The notes: a model not told the origin generated them from the letters alone. DNA of 64,000 bases from Megasphaera micronuciformis F0359 (GCF_000165735.1 NZ_GL538177.1:1-64000); one strand, 5' to 3'; positions 30,679 through 39,184 are shown, numbered from the stretch's first letter. Numbers and translations are program-made.

Positions 30679-31722
30679 TTATATACCTCCGTACCTGTAA
30701 AAGGCAGAACATGTACCTTCTCCCGACACCATACACGCTCCTACGGGATGTTCAGGTGTACACCCTTTACCGAATACGGGACACTCGGTAGGCATACACT
30801 TGCCTTGCAACACGTCGCCGCAACGGCAAGCCGGGTTTTCCTTGCCTGCAATATGAGGCATCGAATATTTTATACGACTGTCAAAGTCGATAAAAGACTT
30901 TTTTAATTTCATGCCCGATTGTGCAATAATACCGAGGCCTCTCCATTGCGAATCACAAGGTTCCATAAACCTATCTACAACGGCACGTCCGTTAGGGCTC
31001 CCTTCCGGTCGCACAATGCGGGGATAGCAATTAACAAAGTAAGGTCTGCCTTCTTGCGTTTTCTTGACTATAAAAGCCAAGGCCGTAATCAACTCGGCAG
31101 CCGTAAAACCGGCAACTACCCCCGACGTACCGCGCCGAGCCAAGTCTTCACAAACGGCGGTCCCGCTGACGGCATGGACGTGTCCGGGGTACAAAAAGGC
31201 GTCACAACTTCCGCGCATAGCTTCATATGCTTGAGGCATCGTTTTATTAGCCGTCAATAGAGAAAAATTCGTCAGCCCCTCCGATGCCGCCGCTGCTACG
31301 GCAATACAAGCCCCGGGTGTCGTCGTTTCAAAGCCGACAGCCAAAAAGACTACTTCCTTATCCTTGTTCGCCGCCGCATACTCATAGGCATCATAAGGTG
31401 AATAAACGACTCGTACATCGGCACCCCGAGCCCTGGCATCGCTCAACGTCTCGCTTGACCCGGGAACTCGCAATAAATCCCCGAAGGTACAGACCGTAAC
31501 CCCTCTTTCTCGGGCCAACCACAAGGCCTCGTCAATAAAAGCTACGGGGGTTACGCATACGGGACAACCGGGGCCGGAGACCAGCTCCATATGAGGGGAG
31601 AGTAATTTCCGTATACCCAGCCTGAAGATTTCGTGCGTATGCGTTCCGCATACTTCCATAATACGAATCTTCGGCCCCTTATATGACATAACGAGCCGTT
31701 TGGCTCCTTCCAAATCCGCCAT
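30679..31722 (-). CDS. hypD: Fe-CN/CO assembly protein HypD
   Basis: A 347-residue HypD, the Fe-S protein that with HypC assembles the Fe(CN)2CO unit. Conserved features are CGTHTHEI (Cys25), GPGCPVC (Cys53, Cys56), GFETTTP and a Cys-rich C terminus (CRCGDVLQGKC...CPVFGKGC) that holds the [4Fe-4S] cluster. The start codon overlaps the hypC stop (TAATG), which makes HypC and HypD translationally coupled as expected for complex partners. Confidence 0.96.
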   Translation of the reverse strand: MADLEGAKRLVMSYKGPKIRIMEVCGTHTHEIFRLGIRKLLSPHMELVSGPGCPVCVTPVAFIDEALWLARERGVTVCTFGDLLRVPGSSETLSDARARGADVRVVYSPYDAYEYAAANKDKEVVFLAVGFETTTPGACIAVAAAASEGLTNFSLLTANKTMPQAYEAMRGSCDAFLYPGHVHAVSGTAVCEDLARRGTSGVVAGFTAAELITALAFIVKKTQEGRPYFVNCYPRIVRPEGSPNGRAVVDRFMEPCDSQWRGLGIIAQSGMKLKKSFIDFDSRIKYSMPHIAGKENPACRCGDVLQGKCMPTECPVFGKGCTPEHPVGACMVSGEGTCSAFYRYGGI

Positions 31723-31928
31723 TATAAATCCTCCAGCAATTCCGTTGTTTCTTCAATGTCATCGGAGCTGATTTTAGCAATAGCCGTCCCGGCGTGAACC
31801 ATAACATAATCGCCCGGATCAAGATTTTCAATGAGTTCCGCCGATACTTGTCGCCGGGCTCCCGCCGCGTCGACCAGTGCTATATTCCCCTTCACCTTCA
31901 CGACTTTCGCCGCCAATCCTACACACAT
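31722..31928 (-). CDS. hypC: HypC/HupF-family chaperone
   Basis: A 68-residue HypC with the N-terminal MCVG whose Cys2 (exposed after Met removal) carries the Fe(CN)2CO intermediate together with HypD. The short beta-barrel sequence (GDYVMVHAGTAIAKI) and acidic C terminus are typical. It overlaps hypF by 10 bp and hypD by 1 bp. In [NiFe] systems HypC delivers to the large subunit; no large subunit is encoded here, so its client may differ. Confidence 0.95.
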   Translation of the reverse strand: MCVGLAAKVVKVKGNIALVDAAGARRQVSAELIENLDPGDYVMVHAGTAIAKISSDDIEETTELLEDL

Positions 31929-34231
31929 GTTCTTTCTCCTTTTTGTAACTTAATCATAGCTGCCAAGGCCTGTCCCAAAGCAATTCCGCCGTCATTCGTC
32001 GGTACGAGACGGTGCGTATATACTGTAAATCCTGCCGTTTCCAAATAGGCGCGACTTAATCGTAAAAGCAGGGTGTTTTGAAAAACACCGCCACTCAGAC
32101 ATACTTTTGAAAGTCCTGTTTGTTTGCGAACAGCTTCAGCTCCCTTGCACAAAAGACCTGCCGTTCCCTTATGAAATAAGTAAGCACAATAATTAACACT
32201 TGCTCCCTTATCAAATAGTTCTGTCACTTGTTTTACCAAGTCCAACAGATCCAATATAAGCCGTCCGTCTCTTTTTTCAACAAAAAGATTCAAGGGCGCC
32301 TCTTCACCCGCCTTACCTTGTTCATAGGCTTCCGCCGCAAATTGGAGCTTCATAGCACCTTCGCCTTCAAAGGTTGAAGCCCGACACACTCCCAATAAGG
32401 CGCTCATACCGTCAAAGAAACGACCGACTGATGTGGAAATACAGGTATTGACACCTTGAGTCAGCATAAACAATTGCACTGCAGCCTCTTGCGGAGTACA
32501 CAACGAGAGGTCGCTCGCCAGATGACGAACGGCATCTTTCCCGTACAGTGCATACAAAAACGATAAGGCTGATCGCCATCCGTCTCGCACAGCTGCATCA
32601 CCGCCGGCATGAAGAAAGGGACTGACAGAGCCTACGCGTGTAAATCCGTCATACGAGACTTGTAATAATTCGCCGCCCCAAATCGTTCCGTCCGTACCGT
32701 ACCCGGTCCCATCCAAAGCTATGCCGATAACTTCATCAGAGCAGCCGTTTTCCGCCATACACGAGAGAATATGTGCATAATGATGTTGTACGGAAATGAC
32801 GGGGATTTGGGCCTGTTTAACCAACTGCGACGACTCATAGGCCGGATGTATATCCGTAGCACCGCATTGCGGAGTAATCTCCAATAAGTCCCGCAACCGT
32901 ACGGCACATTCATGTTGTGCCGTTTCCGTCCGCACACAACCTACATCCCCGATATGCGGTGAAAGATAAAAAAGATTATCCTTCGCCAAGCAAACCGTAT
33001 TCTTTAATTCTCCCCCGGCCGAAAGCACGGTGCCGTGAAAATCGCCGTTCACATGAATCGGTAAAGGGGCATAGCCGCGCGAACGACGAATCATATACGG
33101 CTCATCTGCACTGACTGTAACAACCGAATCGTCTACACGTAATAAAATATCCCTGTCATGAGATAAGATGAGGTCGCATAAGCCCGGTAAGTCCGTACGG
33201 ACTTCTTCATCAGTCCGACAAATAGGCATACCGCTTCGATTGGCACTGGTCATAACCAATAAATCGGGCATATGTAAACCGTCATTATAAGAAAACAGGA
33301 GAAGCTGTAAGGGGGCATACGGAAGCATAACTCCCATATACGGATTGTCGGGTGCCACAGATGCAGCAGCCTTACCGCCAATCCGTCGTTTCATGAGAAC
33401 AATCGGTCTTTCATAGCTCGTCAGTAATTCTTCGGCGGCACGAGTGACTACACACTCTCGCTTCGCCGTCTCAAGATCAGCAGCCATAACGGCAAAAGGC
33501 TTAACCGGACGCGGTTTCAGGCGTCTTAGTCGACTGACAACCGCTTCGTTCGTGCCGTCGCAACAAAGATGAAATCCTCCGATACCTTTGACCGCAATAA
33601 TCTTCCCTTGACGGATTGCTTCCCGTGCCGCCCTAATCGCCTGATGTCCGTAAATTTCCGTGCCGACCACATATACTTGCGGGCCGCATTCGTTGCAGCA
33701 TACGGGTTGGGCATCATAGCGACGTGAATTGGGATCCGTATACTCTTTTTCACAAGACGGACACATGGGAAAGTTATTCATACACGTTCGTTCCCTATCA
33801 TAGGGCATAGCCTTCATGACGGTCAGTCGCGGCCCGCAAGCCGTACAGTTAATGAAAGGATGTAAATAGCGACGGTCCGACGGATCAAAGAGCTCCCTTT
33901 TACATTCATCACAAATGCCGATATCGGGCGATACAAAAATATGTCCCTTATCAGGGGTGCTCTCAATAATGGAAAAGCCGCTTAACAAATCGGCCTTGTC
34001 TATATAATCCGTTTCCATACCCATAATTTGAGAACGCGGCGGAGCTTCATCTCGCAAAGCATGTAAGAAAAAGTACTCTTCTTTTGCCGGCACGGCCATG
34101 ATAACTTCCACATAGGAGCCGCGATTACTCACGGTTCCTACAATACCGCAACGTTTTGCCAAACGACTGACAAAAGGTCTGAATCCCACGCCCTGTACAA
34201 TGCCGAAAATACGAATTCTCAAAGCCTTCAC
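31919..34231 (-). CDS. hypF: Carbamoyltransferase HypF
   Basis: A 770-residue HypF that activates carbamoyl phosphate with ATP and transfers the carbamoyl group to HypE. Domain order: acylphosphatase-like (GIVQGVGFRPF at about 10-20), two zinc fingers (CDEC...CTAC and CPSC...CNEC, about 108-190), YrdC/Sua5-like (about 200-385) and a Kae1-like C-terminal domain with the HHYAH metal site near residue 482. It is full length. It overlaps the preceding component-1-like gene B by 4 bp, tying cyanide synthesis to the NifH-like module. Confidence 0.96.
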   Translation of the reverse strand: MKALRIRIFGIVQGVGFRPFVSRLAKRCGIVGTVSNRGSYVEVIMAVPAKEEYFFLHALRDEAPPRSQIMGMETDYIDKADLLSGFSIIESTPDKGHIFVSPDIGICDECKRELFDPSDRRYLHPFINCTACGPRLTVMKAMPYDRERTCMNNFPMCPSCEKEYTDPNSRRYDAQPVCCNECGPQVYVVGTEIYGHQAIRAAREAIRQGKIIAVKGIGGFHLCCDGTNEAVVSRLRRLKPRPVKPFAVMAADLETAKRECVVTRAAEELLTSYERPIVLMKRRIGGKAAASVAPDNPYMGVMLPYAPLQLLLFSYNDGLHMPDLLVMTSANRSGMPICRTDEEVRTDLPGLCDLILSHDRDILLRVDDSVVTVSADEPYMIRRSRGYAPLPIHVNGDFHGTVLSAGGELKNTVCLAKDNLFYLSPHIGDVGCVRTETAQHECAVRLRDLLEITPQCGATDIHPAYESSQLVKQAQIPVISVQHHYAHILSCMAENGCSDEVIGIALDGTGYGTDGTIWGGELLQVSYDGFTRVGSVSPFLHAGGDAAVRDGWRSALSFLYALYGKDAVRHLASDLSLCTPQEAAVQLFMLTQGVNTCISTSVGRFFDGMSALLGVCRASTFEGEGAMKLQFAAEAYEQGKAGEEAPLNLFVEKRDGRLILDLLDLVKQVTELFDKGASVNYCAYLFHKGTAGLLCKGAEAVRKQTGLSKVCLSGGVFQNTLLLRLSRAYLETAGFTVYTHRLVPTNDGGIALGQALAAMIKLQKGERTCV

Positions 34232-35265
34232 AACGAAGTCCTCCCCGATACGGCAAAGTGCGGAAAATCAACAAAGAGGCCTTTAAACTTTCCGGTTGCC
34301 CGCTTTAAAAAGATATCGGCAAAGATGACCTGGAAGGAATTTTCTTCTATTAGACGTAAAAAATCGTCTTCTTCCGCCAAATGCACATCCTTTTCCTTCA
34401 TCAGTTCACGCGGTGCCGAAAACCAGGTCGCCGTCATTACGTCCGCCCCTCTTTCAGCCAACTCGTCTGCTAATTGTCTGGCCGCCACCTGTTGATGTAC
34501 GACTAGAACACGTTTACCCTTCCAATCGTCAAGCACCTTAGTCTCATGGCCCTGCAAAGGGTATATACATTCATACGGGGTACCGAACTTTTTACAAGCA
34601 TAAACCGCCGCCTCGAGCCCAGACGGTGATAAAACCAGATTTAACGTGTTTTCACAAGCTCTTTGCAACGGCTCCAAGCCTTCTTCTCCGTAAATATGAA
34701 CCTCATCCCAGCCTTTATGCAAAAGTTGCTCTTTAATGCGTTCTCTATCTTGAGGAAATACGCAGTCCAAGGGAGTCGCTCCGAAAATACCGACACTGTT
34801 GTCTTGCCTTTTCCCCGTTTCTTTTGCAAAAGTTTTTAAAAGCTCTTTATAGGCTAAGGCTTCTCCTTTATCATAGTATTCCGTTCCCGTCGTTTCTACG
34901 GTTATAATCGGTTTTTGAATACGCTTTTCCGCCAATCTGCGTAGGCCTCTATAATCCGTGGCAATAACGGCCGGTACAGGAGTCCCTATAATAGCGGCAA
35001 AATCCGCATCTATATCCTCGGCCACAGATGCCAATTTATCCACCAAGCGGTCGTCCCGCCCCAAAATAGCGTCCATATCACGCAAACCGGCACTGAACAC
35101 GGCACTCCTTTGTGAAAACCAACGCGGTTCATCAAACCCGCAAATATTTCCGGCACAACCGCCGGCATCACAGACAACTATGATGCCGCCCAGCCCGTAT
35201 AAGACTGCCCCGGCACCGGATTGATCGGGTGCAAAGGGGGATATGTATTTCCACAAACCCTTCAT
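34228..35265 (-). CDS. Nitrogenase component-1-like protein B (beta-type, short)
   Basis: A 345-residue component-1-like protein, paralogue of D, sharing the DA.GC and DEPRW blocks. Candidate ligands are Cys32, Cys37 and Cys42 (VCDAGGCAGNICG). The position of the third ligand in D (Cys91) is Ala here (DIDADFAAIIGT), and Cys67 of D is also absent, so its cluster must be bound differently from D's. It is shorter than D, mainly at the C terminus. ATGA overlaps on both sides (with A and hypF) indicate tight coupling. It is presumably the partner of A and NifH-like 1. Confidence 0.78.
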   Translation of the reverse strand: MKGLWKYISPFAPDQSGAGAVLYGLGGIIVVCDAGGCAGNICGFDEPRWFSQRSAVFSAGLRDMDAILGRDDRLVDKLASVAEDIDADFAAIIGTPVPAVIATDYRGLRRLAEKRIQKPIITVETTGTEYYDKGEALAYKELLKTFAKETGKRQDNSVGIFGATPLDCVFPQDRERIKEQLLHKGWDEVHIYGEEGLEPLQRACENTLNLVLSPSGLEAAVYACKKFGTPYECIYPLQGHETKVLDDWKGKRVLVVHQQVAARQLADELAERGADVMTATWFSAPRELMKEKDVHLAEEDDFLRLIEENSFQVIFADIFLKRATGKFKGLFVDFPHFAVSGRTSL

Positions 35266-36560
35266 ATCCTATGCCCCTCCATGGCTCTTGTCATTTCATG
35301 AAACAGGGTTGTCACCCCTCTATGTCCGAAAGGTTGAATCTCCTGATTCCAAAAAACATGTGCCGCCTTCGGGTGATAATATGCTGCATCCTTTCCGATT
35401 GCCAGGTCAATACTCTCATCGTCTTTATAGTGCAGCATCGTCGGAGACAGGTTGGAGTACACCTTAATACTTCCGTTTGTCTCTGCAAGTTGGCGCAGAC
35501 GCACAAAAGATTCCGCTGTTACAGTTCCGTAAATCTCCCGTACGTCCAATCCGTACTTACTCAAAGCGGCGGCCATATCAAAGGCATCTCCGTTCATCAT
35601 TTCTCCTATGGCTACTCGTACCGGCCCGTATTTTTTAAGAAATTCTTCAGCAGTTGCTTCCGCCTCATCCTTATACGGTCTGTCATCAAGAGATACCCCT
35701 ATAACCTTAGAAAAAATGCCGTACTGCTTATGTATTTTCTCCGTATCATACATGCGGGTCAATTCTATACTCGGTATTTGTAAACGTTCTTCCATATCCT
35801 GTGCCGCCAACCGTGATTCAGGGTGAAGGACGAGATTAAAATTGGCCTCACTCATGGCAAGATATTCATCAAAATCGTCGCAACGAGAAATCTCCCGAAT
35901 ATGCTTTACTCCGGCTTGCTTTAACAGGTCATATAGCTCGCAGTCATCCTGTAATGGTGAAAAATACCCGAGAAGATTTACAGCATCACCGCGACGTTTT
36001 CGTGACTTCAAGAGCGAATAAACAGCTTGCCGTACGGCTACCATCGGCGGTTTTCGACCTTCTCTAGTTAAGGCATACATATAGCAAGGAACGACAGGAA
36101 TCCCTGCTTCATTTGCCGCCTTTCGACAGACGCGCTCCATATCCGTTCCTAAGAGAGCATCAACGCAGGTCATACAGACCATGACGACTGACGGTGCTTT
36201 TTCCGAGCTCTCGCAAATTTCTCTAATGGCCTGAGGAATTTTCTGCAAATGACGACTCGTAATAATATCCGTTTCGTCCATTGTATAGAAGAAAAAACGG
36301 TCACTATAGCCGCTCATTTCACTTAAAATCGTCGTATTCCGACCGCAACATCCAGGTCCCACGAGAAGCATAATCGAGCCGGGAATGGCCAGCCCCGCTC
36401 TTTTTACTCCGAATCCTTCCGCCCCCGGCGAATTAAAGACCAAGGAGGCAGGCGAATTGTAGATTACATGCTCAGTCGAAATAAGTTCGGCAGGAATACG
36501 TTCCGGTCCTGCCGCCGCTAACTCAGCTACGGTTTTGTAAAAAGCCGCTTTCTGCATCAT
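35262..36560 (-). CDS. Nitrogenase component-1-like protein A (alpha-type)
   Basis: A 432-residue component-1-like protein, paralogue of C. It has [10 protein letters not shown] (Cys71, Cys72), like the GP.GC P-cluster motif, and [14 protein letters not shown] (Cys129, Cys132), which matches the third P-cluster position of NifD/NifK (TC....GDD). The C terminus [13 protein letters not shown] resembles the corresponding helix in C and NifD/K. It overlaps NifH-like 1 and B by 4 bp each. I infer an A/B heteromer served by NifH-like 1. The reduced substrate is unknown. Confidence 0.8.
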   Translation of the reverse strand: MMQKAAFYKTVAELAAAGPERIPAELISTEHVIYNSPASLVFNSPGAEGFGVKRAGLAIPGSIMLLVGPGCCGRNTTILSEMSGYSDRFFFYTMDETDIITSRHLQKIPQAIREICESSEKAPSVVMVCMTCVDALLGTDMERVCRKAANEAGIPVVPCYMYALTREGRKPPMVAVRQAVYSLLKSRKRRGDAVNLLGYFSPLQDDCELYDLLKQAGVKHIREISRCDDFDEYLAMSEANFNLVLHPESRLAAQDMEERLQIPSIELTRMYDTEKIHKQYGIFSKVIGVSLDDRPYKDEAEATAEEFLKKYGPVRVAIGEMMNGDAFDMAAALSKYGLDVREIYGTVTAESFVRLRQLAETNGSIKVYSNLSPTMLHYKDDESIDLAIGKDAAYYHPKAAHVFWNQEIQPFGHRGVTTLFHEMTRAMEGHRI

Positions 36561-37312
36561 ACTTTTTCTCCTATCAAGGCTTCGGCTATGGATAAGAAGT
36601 TACGGCTGATAGGCAGGGTTCTATCCCCTTCAATAACGGTACAACCTTCTTCTTCAAAGCGAGAAATGTCATCATTGCGCGGAATATCACCGATAATCGA
36701 CAAACTCCGTTCGCTTGCAAAAGCCTTAACCTTATCCTCTTCACCGGGAATGTTCCGACGATTAAAAATAATGCCTCTCATACGAGCATAACTGCGATCC
36801 TCAAAATTCTGCACAGCCCTGTAAATATTATCGGCAGCATAGAGTGACATCTTTTCACCCGATGTAACGATAATAACGTCTTTGGCATAACCCTCACGAA
36901 TGGGTGCCGCAAATCCGCCGCAAACGACATCACCCAAAACGTCGTACAAGACGACGTCGGGCTTATATATATCAAAGAGACCTAAATCTTCTAAAAGGGC
37001 AAAAGTAGCTACAATGCCGCGGCCGGCACACCCCAGCCCGGGCGTAGGTCCACCTGTTTCAATGCACAAGACCCCGCCGAAACCGATTTCGGAAATGTCT
37101 TCAATCGATTCCGGCTCTTCGCCCTTCTCGCTCATATAGTTCATAACAGGCTGCAACAAATGGCCGCCCAAAAGATTCAGTGTCGAATCGGCCTTCGGGT
37201 CACAGCCGATTTGAATAACCTTTTTGCCTAAACAGGCAAAAGCCGCCGCCAAATTGGATGTCACCGTCGATTTACCAATGCCGCCCTTACCGTAAATTGC
37301 AATCTTTAACAT
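36557..37312 (-). CDS. NifH-like Fe-protein ATPase, copy 1
   Basis: A 251-residue Fe protein with Walker [10 protein letters not shown] (8-16), GCDPKADST, cluster ligands Cys95 (GLGCAGRG) and Cys131 (GDVVCGGF), and the switch region YDVLGD. All residues needed for ATP-gated electron transfer are present. It lies 10 bp after the TM1266-type gene and overlaps component-1-like A, forming module 1 (H1-A-B). It is the mirror-position paralogue of copy 2. Its redox donor is probably ferredoxin or flavodoxin, reduced for example by PFOR (inference). Confidence 0.9.
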   Translation of the reverse strand: MLKIAIYGKGGIGKSTVTSNLAAAFACLGKKVIQIGCDPKADSTLNLLGGHLLQPVMNYMSEKGEEPESIEDISEIGFGGVLCIETGGPTPGLGCAGRGIVATFALLEDLGLFDIYKPDVVLYDVLGDVVCGGFAAPIREGYAKDVIIVTSGEKMSLYAADNIYRAVQNFEDRSYARMRGIIFNRRNIPGEEDKVKAFASERSLSIIGDIPRNDDISRFEEEGCTVIEGDRTLPISRNFLSIAEALIGEKV

Positions 37313-37322
37313 AAACCTACCC

Positions 37323-37577
37323 CTATTCCGGTAACCTTGCGTAAATGGTTTTTGAACTTACGTGCTTTATCATACCCAACTTACCGGCAACGGCACTGAT
37401 TACGGACTGGGGGGCATCCATAGTAATACTGATAATAGATATCCCTCGTTCTTTATAAGGTAATCCCATACGCCCGATAATATATTCTCTGTAATCGTGA
37501 AAAACGGCATTGATCTTTTCCGCCGCCCCGTCGTCGCTGACAATAATACCGATAAGAGCTACTCTAGTTTCATCCAT
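37323..37577 (-). CDS. TM1266-family iron-only hydrogenase system putative regulator
   Basis: An 84-residue ACT-like/NikR-C-like small protein. It opens with [12 protein letters not shown], followed by [19 protein letters not shown] and [11 protein letters not shown]. This matches the TM1266 family that occurs next to [FeFe]-hydrogenase maturation genes and is annotated as a putative regulator. It has no DNA-binding domain. It is the first gene of the operon, with ATAAGGAG upstream of the ATG, and its presence is independent support for a link to [FeFe] hydrogenase. Confidence 0.88.
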   Translation of the reverse strand: MDETRVALIGIIVSDDGAAEKINAVFHDYREYIIGRMGLPYKERGISIISITMDAPQSVISAVAGKLGMIKHVSSKTIYARLPE

Positions 37578-37592
37578 AGCTACTCCTTATAC

Positions 37593-37620
37593 AAAAAATC
37601 CCTGCGCAAATCGCAGGGAT
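37593..37620 (-). terminator. Leader terminator (attenuator) of the hydrogenase-type operon
   Basis: ATCCCTGCG and CGCAGGGAT form a perfect 9-bp stem with a 5-nt loop and then six T on the minus strand. It ends only about 16 bp before the first ATG, so it must be bypassed for the operon to be expressed. This is typical of riboswitch or attenuator control. Confidence 0.8.
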
Positions 37621-37738
37621 AGAGTCATCACATAGAAGACGAACCTTATTTACATGAGCTTATCATTGTAAACGAGGCCATACGGATATAGTTGTCCATG
37701 CGGTTTGCCGTCAGGCCGTTCCTTTCGACTCACCTATT
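37593..37738 (-). promoter_or_regulatory. Structured 5' leader, candidate riboswitch of unrecognised class
   Basis: From the expected start (about 37738) the minus-strand RNA can fold as follows. A closing helix GAGUC/GACUC, extended by AUA/UAU, ends right before the terminator. Inside are GGCC/GGCC enclosing CGG-CAAA-CCG and AUGGA/UCC(GU)AU arms (a three-way junction) and a 9-bp hairpin UUUAC.AUGA/UCAUGUAAA. I cannot match it to a class I know (TPP, FMN, cobalamin, SAM, c-di-GMP, Moco, glycine, THF and ZTP do not fit by eye). The ligand is unknown. Confidence 0.55.
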
Positions 37739-37744
37739 GCCTAC

Positions 37745-37773
37745 AGTATATCATTTGCCGGAATCACTGACAA
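37745..37773 (-). promoter_or_regulatory. Promoter of the hydrogenase-type operon
   Basis: On the minus strand TTGTCA (37768-37773) and TATACT (37745-37750) are exactly 17 bp apart, giving a strong sigma-A promoter upstream of the structured leader. No -12/-24 sigma-54 site is seen here. Confidence 0.7.
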
Positions 37774-37858
37774 TTACTACATAATCCTTGCTTTTTTTAT
37801 CCTTCTCGACATGCTATGATTAATAAAACATATAAAAAGCCTTTACGGAGATGATAAA

Positions 37859-38062
37859 ATGATTTGTAAAACCTGCGGTGTCGAATTAAGAGACGGCGTT
37901 CGCATGTGTCCCATTTGCGGCACACAACAAGTGGAAGTACCGCCTAAACCGCGTCAAACACAACCGGCTAAGCTGGTCTTAACCAAGCAGAGAATCATCA
38001 GTCTGCTATTTGTTTTATTGTTCATTACCGTCGCCCTTTGGCACATAATAGTCCCGCAATAA
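37859..38062 (+). CDS. Small zinc-ribbon membrane protein
   Basis: A 67-residue protein. A double CxxC zinc ribbon (CKTC...CPIC, residues 3-20) is followed by a Pro/Gln-rich linker and one C-terminal membrane helix (about residues 44-64). Such zinc-ribbon plus single-TM proteins are common in Firmicutes and have no assigned role. TACGGAG lies 7 bases before the ATG. It is a one-gene unit, divergent from the hydrogenase-type operon. Confidence 0.75.
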   Translation: MICKTCGVELRDGVRMCPICGTQQVEVPPKPRQTQPAKLVLTKQRIISLLFVLLFITVALWHIIVPQ

Positions 38063-38070
38063 CACCGGGA

Positions 38071-38110
38071 AAAAAGTATCCCGTCGAAAATAATCGACGG
38101 GATACTTTTT
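38071..38110. terminator. Bidirectional terminator (zinc-ribbon gene / crotonase)
   Basis: A perfect 17-bp stem (AAAAAGTATCCCGTCGA and its complement) with a 6-nt loop lies between two convergent genes. Confidence 0.9.
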
Positions 38111-38151
38111 ATTTACAGTTCATATTATAGTAATTTCTTAATATGAACGAA

Positions 38152-38937
38152 TTATTTGCCCTGGAAATTCTTTTCTTTTCTCTTTTCCATGAAGGCAGCC
38201 ATACCTTCCGTCTGGTCTTCTGTGGAGAAGCACAGGCCGAATACTTCGTCTTCATAAGCAATACCCGTAACGATATCGCACTGCATTCCGCGATTAATAG
38301 CTGCTTTGGAAAGTTGTACGGCAATAGGAGCATTAGCCGCAATCTTCTTAGCCACTTTCATAACCGTCGGCATCAATTCTTCCTGGGGAACGACTTTATT
38401 AACAAGGCCGATACGATACGCTTCATCGGCTTTAATATTAGCAGCTGTGAAAATCAATTCTTTACCGTAACCGCGACCTACGACACGGGGCAGACGTTGC
38501 GTACCGCCAAAACCGGGCGTAATGCCAAGACCGACTTCAGGTTGGCCGAAGAGTGCATTTTCAGAAGCATATCTGAAGTCGCAAGCACAAGCCAATTCAC
38601 AACCGCCGCCGAGAGCAAAGCCATTAACAGCTGCAATAACCGGCTGAGGAAGGTTTTCAATGCGGGTAAAGACATCCTGCCCGATTTTACCGAAGTTACG
38701 GCCGTCTACAGCGTTTTTCGTGGACATTTCCTTAATATCCGCGCCGGCAACAAAGGATTTATCTCCACCGCCGGTAATAACTACTACTTTAACGTCTTTA
38801 TCCGTTTCAAGTTTGCCTACCAAATCATTTAATTCCAACAGCGTTTCGGAATTCAACGCATTCAGTGCCTTCGGGCGATCAATCGTCAAAACACCGATTC
38901 CGTCCTGGTTTTCAAATTTAATGTTGTTATAAGCCAT
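38152..38937 (-). CDS. Enoyl-CoA hydratase/isomerase (crotonase) family
   Basis: A 261-residue crotonase, most like short-chain 3-hydroxybutyryl-CoA dehydratase (Crt) of butyrate-type fermenters. Oxyanion-hole loops are AGADIKEM (about 64-71) and ALGGGCELA (about 107-115); the catalytic Glu pair is CELAC and GQPEVGLG. It sits alone, without bcd-etf, hbd or thl neighbours, so use in butyrate/caproate formation or in fatty- or amino-acid breakdown is open. GGAGG precedes the ATG. Confidence 0.88.
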   Translation of the reverse strand: MAYNNIKFENQDGIGVLTIDRPKALNALNSETLLELNDLVGKLETDKDVKVVVITGGGDKSFVAGADIKEMSTKNAVDGRNFGKIGQDVFTRIENLPQPVIAAVNGFALGGGCELACACDFRYASENALFGQPEVGLGITPGFGGTQRLPRVVGRGYGKELIFTAANIKADEAYRIGLVNKVVPQEELMPTVMKVAKKIAANAPIAVQLSKAAINRGMQCDIVTGIAYEDEVFGLCFSTEDQTEGMAAFMEKRKEKNFQGK

Positions 38938-39184
38938 TGTAATAACCTCCTTTAAATGTGCAAAACCGGATTTATCTCGCTTGTAATGGGCTATTCACAA
39001 GATAAATTCTTTATATTCATAGTATACCACGTTCCATTTGTAACAATAAGTATTTTATCTTCTTTTTCTATTCCTTTTATCGTTCGATAGCTTTTTATCT
39101 ATGTTTTTTCGTAATACCTATTGTAATAATATACTTCTTTTATTTTATTTTTACTTTTTATATAAACTCTTTCAGCCTTCATTA

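Larger units (their letters stand above)
23175..37738 (-). other. Putative 14-gene operon: TM1266 - nifH-like/component-1-like pair sets - hypFCDE - hydF - accessory genes
   Basis: Fourteen same-strand genes run from 37577 down to 23175 with overlaps or gaps of at most about 33 bp. Many joints are ATGA or TAATG overlaps, which implies translational coupling. There is one clear promoter (37745-37773), a leader with an intrinsic terminator (37593-37620), and an end terminator at 23105-23134. The core is symmetric: H1-A-B / hypF-C-D-E / C-D-H2, then hydF. No structural hydrogenase, hydE, hydG, hypA, hypB or nifB/E/N is included. The last three genes (racemase, PAP2, DUF3298) are close enough to be co-transcribed but may be passengers. 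Confidence 0.75.

Noticed and set aside
26328-37312. Nitrogen fixation (nif) cluster
   Set aside because: The Fe proteins are NifH-like, but there is no NifB, NifE, NifN or NifV, the component-1-like proteins lack recognisable FeMo-cofactor ligands, and the context is hydrogenase maturation.
26328-37312. Chlorophyll (BchLNB) or coenzyme F430 (CfbCD) reductase
   Set aside because: No tetrapyrrole genes are nearby, there are two Fe proteins and four component-1-like proteins, and the genes are coupled to hyp and hydF.
37593-37738. Known riboswitch class for the operon leader
   Set aside because: Conserved cores of TPP, FMN, cobalamin, SAM-I, c-di-GMP-I, glycine, THF, ZTP and Moco RNAs could not be matched by eye; kept as an unassigned structured leader.
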